A stretch of DNA of 7,552 bases from JBATBW01 sp049662565 (GTDB taxonomy: Bacteria; Bacillota_I; Bacilli_A; Erysipelotrichales; Erysipelotrichaceae), in contig JBATBW010000035.1 of the NCBI GenBank assembly GCA_049662565.1, positions 1 through 7,552 of the forward strand, given 5' to 3'. Below, one piece after another: positions 1 through 4,859 of the stretch (its first letter is position 1; each line of letters opens with the position of its first letter). A program made the position numbers and the translations under genes. The notes beneath the pieces were generated by a model. That model had not been told where the DNA came from. It saw only the letters and a program-made list of their open reading frames with translations, and made no database searches.

Positions 1-684
1 TTTATCGCAAAAACTACTAACATGATCAAAATTGGTACCCGCTAAATTAACCAAAATGTCCAAACAACCGCCTATTAGACGGCCAGATATTATCACCTCA
101 TTAGTTGGATATGACTTAATAACTGAGTCTGTGTCGCAAGGTATTTGATATAAAGGATCATATTTAAGATTATTAGGTAATAAATATTTTGGATAGTTAG
201 TAAAAGATAGTTTTTCGCCTTTTAATAAAGCTAAAGTATCGTATGTCGATTGATCAAAAGGAACTAATCCAAAACTAGGGAAATTAAGCCCATAGATACT
301 TGCCATATCACATATTGTATTCAGCAAAAAAGTTAAATTAGTATTATCTGAATAACCAATGAAATACTTTGGATGGTTTTTAATTATATCATAATCTAAA
401 TATTCTAAAATATCGCACATAACCTCACCGCCACCAACTGATGCAATTATATCTGATGAATTAATAAAAGCTTCATTAATCTCTTTTGCTCTTTCTGTGG
501 CACTATTAGAGGCAATCTTATTATTTAACCATATGTTATTTCCTTCATTAATATGATAATTATTTTTTTTAAAATAAGTAATCGCACTAATCAACCGCTC
601 ATAGTAGGGAGTGGAAGTACAACCAAAGCTTGGAGCTACTAGTTGAATAACATCTCCTTCTTTTAAAAATTTTGGATATTGCAT
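1..684 (-). CDS. S66 family peptidase (LD-carboxypeptidase / MccF-like), C-terminus missing
   Basis: Partial gene: 228 residues read without a stop to the left edge. It looks like a serine peptidase of family S66, which includes LdcA (cleaves the L,D bond of peptidoglycan tetrapeptides) and MccF (immunity to microcin C-type peptide-nucleotides). Visible: N-terminal LVAPSFG strand (15-21), the SVGGGE turn (82-87), the nucleophile motif GYSDNT with Ser112, and the SGRLIGGCLD segment (200-209) followed by LAGT. The GGGE turn and the SGRLIGGCLD form look more MccF-like than LdcA-like, but that is a judgement from memory. The Glu and His of the Ser-Glu-His triad should lie beyond the edge and cannot be checked. 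The start is ATG 684, with AAGGAG 8 nt upstream. It begins 14 nt after the small gene at 699-950 and is probably co-transcribed with dinB. No signal peptide, so cytoplasmic. Family call is firm, substrate unknown. Confidence 0.87.
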   Translation of the reverse strand, partial: MQYPKFLKEGDVIQLVAPSFGCTSTPYYERLISAITYFKKNNYHINEGNNIWLNNKIASNSATERAKEINEAFINSSDIIASVGGGEVMCDILEYLDYDIIKNHPKYFIGYSDNTNLTFLLNTICDMASIYGLNFPSFGLVPFDQSTYDTLALLKGEKLSFTNYPKYLLPNNLKYDPLYQIPCDTDSVIKSYPTNEVIISGRLIGGCLDILVNLAGTNFDHVSSFCDK

Positions 685-692
685 AGATATTT

Positions 693-698
693 CTCCTT
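693..698 (-). promoter_or_regulatory. Ribosome binding site of the S66 peptidase gene
   Basis: AAGGAG on the minus strand, 8 nt before ATG 684. It directly abuts the TAA stop (699-701) of the preceding small gene, so ribosomes finishing that gene stop on this site. This fixes the start and supports translation from the same mRNA. Confidence 0.75.
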
Positions 699-950
699 TT
701 ATGGGGTATGACTTTCGATAAACCAACGATTTTGTTCCCAAAACAAATTGCGAACATGACCTTGTATTTTACATTTATATAATATACCACAACCACCAAC
801 TATACTATAAGATTTTTTAATCATAATAATTTTATCAATTTCGTATTTTAATACAGCACCATCTTGGTTCCAATATAATTTTAAAGGAACATATTGTCCT
901 TCTTTAGTTATAAGGGTTTCTACATCCACATAACGTTTATATAAACTCAT
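699..950 (-). CDS. Small conserved protein encoded with the Y-family polymerase (DUF6504-like)
   Basis: 83-residue soluble protein, beginning MSLYKRYVDV, with no signal peptide, membrane segment or HTH. It resembles small proteins I recall next to dinB-type genes in Firmicutes: a VDVETLITKEG start, a PLKLYWNQDG strand (22-31), a YEIDKI segment (36-41), a central GGCGILYKCKIQG stretch (52-64), and a C-terminal LFWEQNRWFIES motif (69-80). The actinobacterial DUF6504 proteins, found by imuB/dnaE2, look comparable. Predicted all-beta from the alternating hydrophobic pattern. Its ATG overlaps the dinB stop as ATGA, and no good Shine-Dalgarno is visible, so it is probably translated by coupling to the polymerase and made in step with it. 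A role as a polymerase accessory factor is inferred from position only; biochemical function unknown. That it is a real gene is well supported by the tight overlap. Confidence 0.8.
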   Translation of the reverse strand: MSLYKRYVDVETLITKEGQYVPLKLYWNQDGAVLKYEIDKIIMIKKSYSIVGGCGILYKCKIQGHVRNLFWEQNRWFIESHTP

Positions 951-2182
951 AAGAAACTAACCGGGAAAATGACATGGTCTCCTTTAGGGTTAAAGTCGGT
1001 CAAATCTTCATCTAACAATAATGATAGTCGTTTAATAGAATAAAATCCATATTTATTACGAATATCATCAATAGTTTTTTCTATGATTAAATCATTACTA
1101 CTAACATCTTCCCATAAATTTAATTGAGTTACACAATCATCATTAACTAAACTACTTGTAGATACGCCGATACTTCTTAAAGGTAATTCCCACAAATAAT
1201 TATTATTCAACAACGTCATTACTACAGGCATTATTTTTTTAGTTGTATTTAATGGGCTATCTACTTTCATTTGGCGAGTAATAGTTTTTAAATCCGTATT
1301 TCGCAAACTGATACTAATAACATAAGCTTTTTTATTGATGTCCCTTAGTCTTGAACATATGGATTCACATAAGACATAGAAAATTAATTTTGCTTCACTA
1401 GCACAAGTGATGTCATGAACAGCAGTAATACTATTACCAATTGATTTTGCTTCACTAATATAATTAGTAGGGTCTACTTCACTAACATCTTCACCTTTCG
1501 CAAAATAATGAATCATTACTCCTATCTTTCCTAAAATCTTTTCTAACTTTTCGATGGGGTAATTTGCTAGGTCGCCAATAGTATAAATATTGTTATTGTT
1601 TAATTTTATTTTAGTGCTGTTTCCCACATACAATAAATCTTCAACAGGTAAATGGTATACAATTTGTTGGTAGTTGTTAGGAGTGATTACGGAAAAACCT
1701 TTTTTCTTGCATAAATCACTTCCTAATTTAGCATAAATTTTATTATAGGAAACACCCATTGAAACAGTTAAACCAAATTCTTCATAAATTTCATCTTGGA
1801 TTTTTTTCGCAAGTGATACACCATCTCCATATAAGAGCTGGCTGTGAGTTAAGTCAATCCAAGCTTCATCAATACCAAAACTTTCAACTTTGTTGCTATA
1901 GCGACGATAAACATTTTTTACTTGTTCACTATAATACAAATACTTATCATAGTTAGGTGGCACAATAACTAAATCCGGACATTTTTGTTGGGCGGAAATT
2001 ATCGGTTCGCCAGTTTTGATGTTAAAAGGTTTTGCGAGATCGTTTTTCGCCAGAACAATACCATGACGTAATTCCTGACTACCACCAACAACCATTGGAA
2101 CATCTCTTAAATGAGGGTATAACATTTCTTCAATTTGAGCATAACAATGATTTAAATCGGAATGAACAATTACTCGATCCAT
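947..2182 (-). CDS. dinB: Y-family translesion DNA polymerase (DinB/Pol IV-UmuC type)
   Basis: 411 residues, full length for the family. Copies past damaged template bases at low fidelity as part of DNA-damage tolerance. Catalytic carboxylates are visible: Asp9 in HSDLNHCYAQIE (7-18) and Asp105-Glu106 in SFGIDEAWID (101-110). Tyr14 occupies the steric-gate position that excludes ribonucleotides. The RHGIVLAKN finger segment (39-47) and KTGEPI (56-61) follow. Thumb and little-finger domains cover about 165-350, and QLNLW (353-357) fits a beta-clamp-binding motif near the C-terminus, which ends PKGDHVIFPVS. ATG 2182 was chosen over TTG 2185 because AAGGTGGTGA then sits 6 nt away. First gene of a leftward operon; overlaps the small gene by ATGA. 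Divergent from the S24 repressor, which probably controls it. This subgroup has LNHC where E. coli DinB has MDCF. Pol IV versus Pol V-like naming is not certain. Confidence 0.93.
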   Translation of the reverse strand: MDRVIVHSDLNHCYAQIEEMLYPHLRDVPMVVGGSQELRHGIVLAKNDLAKPFNIKTGEPIISAQQKCPDLVIVPPNYDKYLYYSEQVKNVYRRYSNKVESFGIDEAWIDLTHSQLLYGDGVSLAKKIQDEIYEEFGLTVSMGVSYNKIYAKLGSDLCKKKGFSVITPNNYQQIVYHLPVEDLLYVGNSTKIKLNNNNIYTIGDLANYPIEKLEKILGKIGVMIHYFAKGEDVSEVDPTNYISEAKSIGNSITAVHDITCASEAKLIFYVLCESICSRLRDINKKAYVISISLRNTDLKTITRQMKVDSPLNTTKKIMPVVMTLLNNNYLWELPLRSIGVSTSSLVNDDCVTQLNLWEDVSSNDLIIEKTIDDIRNKYGFYSIKRLSLLLDEDLTDFNPKGDHVIFPVSFL

Positions 2183-2188
2183 CAAATA

Positions 2189-2198
2189 TCACCACCTT
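2189..2198 (-). promoter_or_regulatory. Ribosome binding site of the polymerase gene
   Basis: AAGGTGGTGA, one mismatch from AAGGAGGTGA, ends 6 nt before ATG 2182. It would be only 3 nt from the in-frame TTG at 2185, so it decides for the ATG. Confidence 0.75.
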
Positions 2199-2205
2199 AG
2201 TATAG

Positions 2206-2218
2206 TTATTATATGATA
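2206..2218 (+). repeat. 13-bp direct repeat, copy 1, at the dinB -10
   Basis: TTATTATATGATA, identical to 2276-2288 and 70 bp away. It covers the minus-strand TATAAT of the dinB promoter. With flanking bases it forms an imperfect palindrome. Could be a secondary operator, or simply AT-rich -10 sequence shared by chance. Confidence 0.45.
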
Positions 2219-2236
2219 AATAGTTTCCTAAAACAA
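2208..2236 (-). promoter_or_regulatory. Predicted promoter of the dinB operon
   Basis: On the minus strand, TTGTTT (2236-2231) and a perfect TATAAT (2213-2208) are separated by 17 bp. The -35 is weak (TTG only), as expected for a gene that is tightly controlled. The spacer contains one arm of the GTTTCCTAA palindrome, so a protein bound there would block RNA polymerase. The predicted transcript starts about 20 nt before the start codon. Confidence 0.55.
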
Positions 2237-2250
2237 GGACATTAGGAAAC
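2223..2250. promoter_or_regulatory. Candidate repressor operator: 9-10-9 perfect interrupted palindrome
   Basis: GTTTCCTAA (2223-2231), a 10-bp spacer, then TTAGGAAAC (2242-2250): two exact 9-bp inverted half-sites whose centres are 19 bp apart, about two helical turns. The element lies between the divergent promoters, overlapping the dinB -35 and spacer and ending 3 bp before the repressor's predicted -35. This fits a dimeric HTH repressor that controls both its own gene and dinB. The symmetry is read directly; the binding protein is inferred from position. Confidence 0.6.
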
Positions 2251-2253
2251 ATT

Positions 2254-2282
2254 TTGAATATTTATTTAAAAAAGTTTATTAT
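2254..2282 (+). promoter_or_regulatory. Predicted promoter of the S24 repressor gene
   Basis: TTGAAT (2254-2259), 17 bp, TATTAT (2277-2282). An alternative is TTTAAA (2265-2270) with TATAAT (2287-2292), 16 bp apart. Either gives a leader of roughly 10-25 nt. The -10 region lies in a 17-bp palindrome (2277-2293), so autoregulation is plausible. Confidence 0.5.
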
Positions 2283-2293
2283 ATGATATAATA
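2276..2293 (+). repeat. 13-bp direct repeat, copy 2, inside a 17-bp palindrome at the repressor -10
   Basis: TTATTATATGATA (2276-2288) recurs here, and 2277-2293 is a perfect odd palindrome, TATTATAT-G-ATATAATA. It overlaps both possible -10 hexamers of the repressor gene. Candidate autoregulatory operator; low sequence complexity limits confidence. Confidence 0.45.
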
Positions 2294-2299
2294 TAAGAA

Positions 2300-2308
2300 A
2301 AAGAGGTG
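2300..2308 (+). promoter_or_regulatory. Ribosome binding site of the S24 repressor
   Basis: AAAGAGGTG close to ATG 2312, with 5 nt between its GAGG core and the ATG. An upstream in-frame GTG (2306) lies inside this site and so cannot be the start. Confidence 0.65.
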
Positions 2309-2311
2309 TAT

Positions 2312-2908
2312 ATGGAACTAAGAGAAATTATTCAACAATATAAAGATAAATATGAACTGTCTAGTGATGATATCGCAAAAGAAATTGGTGTTAGCAAATC
2401 TGCGGTATCAAAATGGTTATCAGGTGATGTCAAAAAACTAAAAGAAGAAACAATTGACAAAATTAATAATATTTTTGGTTATGATATTCGACCATTTTTA
2501 AAAGGACAAATTATTCATTTTGAAAAACCAATATTAGGTTATGTTAAAGGGGGGTATGATTTATTTTTCCAACAAGAGTATTTAGGCTATGAGGAGGTAT
2601 CCGTAGAAGACGACCGTCAAGGAGACTATTTCTTAAAGGTAGTTGGCGATTCTATGATCGGCGATGGTATCATGGATCAATCTTTAGTTTATGTACGAAA
2701 TACATCACAAGTCGCAAACAATACGATTTGTGTGGTCAGTATTGGTAATGAGGAAATCACGATTAAAAGAGTGATTTTTAAAAACGATATGTTGATATTG
2801 CAGGCCTCTAATCCTTTGGTTTCTTCTCGTTTTTTCACCTTAAAAGAAATCAATGAATTGCCAGTTAAAATTATCGGGAAAGTATTATATGTTAAGACAA
2901 ATTTTTAA
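2312..2908 (+). CDS. LexA/HdiR-like repressor: XRE-type HTH plus S24 autopeptidase
   Basis: 198 residues, two domains. An N-terminal XRE/Cro-type helix-turn-helix (about 16-40; IAKEIGVSKSAVSKWLSG at 21-38) binds DNA. A C-terminal S24 domain (about 72-195) carries nucleophile Ser114 in VVGDSM (110-115) and general base Lys152 in TIKRV (150-154); their 38-residue spacing is close to LexA (Ser119/Lys156 in E. coli). In this family RecA-ssDNA filaments trigger self-cleavage between the domains and loss of repression. The expected cleavage position, in ILGYVKGGYDL (74-84), reads Gly80-Gly81 instead of the usual Ala-Gly or Cys-Gly. Divergent from dinB across 129 bp with shared palindromes, so it probably represses dinB and itself. 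The architecture is that of Lactococcus HdiR rather than canonical LexA, whose HTH is winged. A phage CI-type repressor is the alternative, but no phage genes are nearby. Confidence 0.9.
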   Translation: MELREIIQQYKDKYELSSDDIAKEIGVSKSAVSKWLSGDVKKLKEETIDKINNIFGYDIRPFLKGQIIHFEKPILGYVKGGYDLFFQQEYLGYEEVSVEDDRQGDYFLKVVGDSMIGDGIMDQSLVYVRNTSQVANNTICVVSIGNEEITIKRVIFKNDMLILQASNPLVSSRFFTLKEINELPVKIIGKVLYVKTNF

Positions 2909-2918
2909 TATAAATAGA

Positions 2919-2948
2919 TTGTTTTATTTATGAATATAATGTTATACT
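2919..2948 (+). promoter_or_regulatory. Possible promoter of the MFS carrier gene
   Basis: TTGTTT (2919-2924), 18 bp, TATACT (2943-2948), 35 nt before ATG 2984. The 75-bp gap after the repressor has no convincing terminator, so read-through from the repressor gene is also possible. Weak evidence in AT-rich DNA. Confidence 0.3.
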
Positions 2949-2983
2949 TACAAGTGTTTATAATAATATTATAGGGGAATAAA

Positions 2984-4177
2984 ATGAAAAAAAACAAATG
3001 GACATGTGCTGCGATACCAGCACTATTATTGCATTGTAGCATTGGAACAGTGTACTGTTGGTCGTTATTAAAAGATGAAATTGGTATTTACATGGGGAGA
3101 AGTACTAGTAGTGTAGAATGGGCGTTTAGTATTGCAATATTTTGTTTGGGGATGTCGGCTGCTTTTGGCGGACAAATAGTAGAAAAAAACATTAAGAAAT
3201 CATCGTTAATTGCTGCGATATTCTTTTCTTTAGGATTAGTGGGCACAGGTTTAGCTATTAGTGCAAAATCTTTGATCGGTGTTTATTTATCTTATGGTGT
3301 AATTATGGGTATTGGATTAGGTATCGGTTATTTATCGCCCGTTAAGACATTAATGCTTTGGTTTTCCGATAATAAAGGATTAGGAACAGGACTTGCGGTA
3401 GCAGGTTTTGGTTTAGCGAAAGTTATTGCTAGTCCCATTATTGCGGTTCTTAATGAAAAAGTTGGCATTATTAATTTGTTTTATGTATTAGCGGCGATAT
3501 ATTTTATCATGATGATGTGCGGTCATTTCTTATTGGAAAAACCAGCTGATTGGAAAGAAGATCACCATAATTCTTCATTTAAAGTATCAGAAATTTTACG
3601 CAATCCAGTTTTTATTGGTATTTGGATAGTTTTCTATATTAATGTAACAGCAGGTTTAGCGTTAATCTCGCAAGAAAAAGGAATTATGTTAGCGATTGGT
3701 ATGCCATTAGCTACTATTGCATTAATGGCTTCCATTACCGCTATATTTAATGCGAGCGGAAGAATAGGATTTTCTACATTAAGTGATAAATTTAAAGATC
3801 GTAATAAAATATATCAAATCATCTTGTTGTCAGCTATTTTATCAATTGCGGTAGTAGTATTTACTCATGGAATAGTTAATCGTATATTCTTTGAAATTAT
3901 TATCTTATTATGTGTGATTAATGCGACATATGGTGGGGGATTTAGTTGTCTACCGACTTTATTAGCTGATCGTTTCGGAATGAAAAATATAAGTGCTATT
4001 CATGGTTTAGCTTTATCAGCTTGGGCTTTTGCCGGACTAACAGGTAATCAATTAAGTTCTTATATCATTAGTCAAACCGGGTCATATGAAATGGTTTTAA
4101 ATGTGGTATTGATTTTATTAATTATAGCATTGATTATTGACTTATTCGTCGTAGGTCATAAAAAAAGAACAGTTTAA
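2984..4177 (+). CDS. MFS transporter of the oxalate/formate antiporter (OFA) type
   Basis: 397 residues, near the usual OFA length. Twelve hydrophobic helices in two sets of six, with a polar central loop at about 184-206. Family features: GTVYCWSLL in TM1 (21-29), the GGQIVEKNIKK loop after TM2 (62-72), GIGLGIGYLSP (109-119), and KGLGTGLAVAGFGLAK (131-146). Inner-membrane carrier, probably for a small organic anion such as oxalate, formate or pyruvate. Arg260 (SGR) may correspond to the substrate-binding Arg272 of OxlT. In the TM11 segment GLALSAWAFAGLTGNQLS (341-358), Trp347 stands where OxlT has Lys355, which argues against classical oxalate:formate exchange; both alignments are by eye. 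The nearby lactate dehydrogenase and lactate permease make a pyruvate- or lactate-type substrate attractive but unproven. ATG 2984 follows AGGGGAA at 6 nt spacing. Family firm, substrate unknown. Confidence 0.85.
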   Translation: MKKNKWTCAAIPALLLHCSIGTVYCWSLLKDEIGIYMGRSTSSVEWAFSIAIFCLGMSAAFGGQIVEKNIKKSSLIAAIFFSLGLVGTGLAISAKSLIGVYLSYGVIMGIGLGIGYLSPVKTLMLWFSDNKGLGTGLAVAGFGLAKVIASPIIAVLNEKVGIINLFYVLAAIYFIMMMCGHFLLEKPADWKEDHHNSSFKVSEILRNPVFIGIWIVFYINVTAGLALISQEKGIMLAIGMPLATIALMASITAIFNASGRIGFSTLSDKFKDRNKIYQIILLSAILSIAVVVFTHGIVNRIFFEIIILLCVINATYGGGFSCLPTLLADRFGMKNISAIHGLALSAWAFAGLTGNQLSSYIISQTGSYEMVLNVVLILLIIALIIDLFVVGHKKRTV

Positions 4178-4182
4178 TAAAT

Positions 4183-4223
4183 TAAAATAAAAGATTATAA
4201 TCAAATTATAATCTTTTATTTTA
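4183..4223 (+). terminator. Long AT-rich hairpin after the MFS gene, terminator or attenuator
   Basis: Perfect 19-bp stem (4183-4201 with 4205-4223) and a CAA loop; the right arm reads CTTTTATTTTA at its end, giving a U-rich tail. Only one G-C pair is present. It follows the MFS stop by 5 nt and ends 4 nt before the AGGAGG of the Nudix gene, so it may limit read-through into that gene rather than end the operon. Confidence 0.7.
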
Positions 4224-4241
4224 TTACAGGAGGCAAAGAAA

Positions 4242-4763
4242 ATGGAATTGTGGGATTTATACAATATTGACCGAACAAAAGTGAATGTGACGGCAATTAG
4301 AGGGGGAAAAATAAAGAGTGGTTATTTTCATTTAGTTGTTCATGCCTGTATTTTTAATACTAAAGGCGAAATGCTAATCCAACAAAGACAATCATTTAAG
4401 GAAGGTTGGCCAAATATGTGGGATATCAGTGTCGGTGGGAGCGCACTAACTAACGAAACTAGTCAAATGGCAATTGAAAGAGAAGTTTTTGAAGAAATAG
4501 GTTTAAAAATTGATGTCAAAAATAAACGACCAAATTTGACAATCAATTTTGATGAAGGATTTGATGATTATTATTTATTAGAAAACGACTACGATATAAA
4601 TCGTTTGCAATTGCAATATGAAGAGGTTCAGCAAGTGCAATGGGCAACTATCGAAGATATTTATAATAAAATAGATAAAGGAATATTTATTCCTTATTAT
4701 AAAAGCTTTATACAACTATTATTTGACACGAGAAAACAATATGGCTGTCATAGGGACAATTGA
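4242..4763 (+). CDS. Nudix hydrolase, IPP-isomerase-like subgroup
   Basis: 173 residues, one Nudix domain (about 27-165). The Nudix box is complete at 66-88: G66, E72, then REVFEEIGL (80-88), fitting GX5EX7REUXEEXGU; the glutamates bind Mg2+ for cleavage of a diphosphate linked to another moiety. The start MELWDLYNIDR, the RGGKIKSGYFHLVVH segment (20-34) and KEGWPNMWDISVGGSA (53-68) resemble the isopentenyl-diphosphate-isomerase-like Nudix group (YfcD type), whose substrates are mostly undefined. It is too poorly matched by eye to be called a true isomerase. ATG 4242 has AGGAGG 8 nt upstream. Only 18 nt separate it from the preceding hairpin, so there is no room for a separate promoter downstream of that hairpin and expression may rely on the MFS transcript. 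Ends in TGA; 96 nt later lactate dehydrogenase starts from its own promoter. Cytoplasmic. Confidence 0.87.
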   Translation: MELWDLYNIDRTKVNVTAIRGGKIKSGYFHLVVHACIFNTKGEMLIQQRQSFKEGWPNMWDISVGGSALTNETSQMAIEREVFEEIGLKIDVKNKRPNLTINFDEGFDDYYLLENDYDINRLQLQYEEVQQVQWATIEDIYNKIDKGIFIPYYKSFIQLLFDTRKQYGCHRDN

Positions 4764-4806
4764 AAGCACTATCATTGTATATTCAACTAATAACAGGTGT
4801 TTTTTA

Positions 4807-4835
4807 ATGACATTATACTACTAAAGTATTATAAT
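4807..4835 (+). promoter_or_regulatory. Predicted promoter of L-lactate dehydrogenase
   Basis: ATGACA (4807-4812), exactly 17 bp, TATAAT (4830-4835): 11 of 12 consensus positions. The transcript would start near 4842, giving a leader of about 18 nt. A small inverted repeat, ATACT/AGTAT (4815-4819 and 4825-4829), sits in the spacer and might bind a regulator. No typical Rex site was seen. Confidence 0.7.
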
Positions 4836-4843
4836 ATAGGTGC

Positions 4844-4849
4844 AAGGAG
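4844..4849 (+). promoter_or_regulatory. Ribosome binding site of L-lactate dehydrogenase
   Basis: AAGGAG 10 nt before ATG 4860. Supports this start over an in-frame GTG at 4797, which lies upstream of the predicted promoter and would add 21 residues unlike any LDH N-terminus. Confidence 0.65.
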
Positions 4850-4859
4850 ATGTGATATT

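Noticed and set aside
599..799. Minus-strand open frame of 66 codons across the end of the small gene and the start of the S66 gene
   Set aside because: It overlaps two well-supported genes in another frame, has no ribosome binding site and a low-complexity, unprotein-like composition.
1759..1956. Plus-strand open frame of 65 codons
   Set aside because: Antisense to the conserved catalytic part of the polymerase; composition is that of a reverse-frame shadow.
2306..2311. GTG 2306 as start of the repressor
   Set aside because: It lies inside the Shine-Dalgarno sequence used by ATG 2312.
2312..2908. Repressor as a prophage CI marking an integrated element
   Set aside because: No integrase, phage genes, att-like repeats or tRNA nearby; the divergent partner is a polymerase operon.
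2910..2931. ATAAATA/TATTTAT inverted repeat after the repressor as a terminator
   Set aside because: Seven A-T pairs only, no T-run after it; too weak to call.
2959..2973. Palindrome TATAATA-A-TATTATA before the MFS gene as a further repressor operator
   Set aside because: Half-sites resemble those at 2277-2293 but in opposite arrangement, and such AT-only palindromes are expected by chance in this composition.
4797..4859. N-terminal extension of lactate dehydrogenase from GTG 4797
   Set aside because: The extension lies over the predicted promoter and is unlike LDH N-termini; ATG 4860 has AAGGAG and gives the usual 321 residues.
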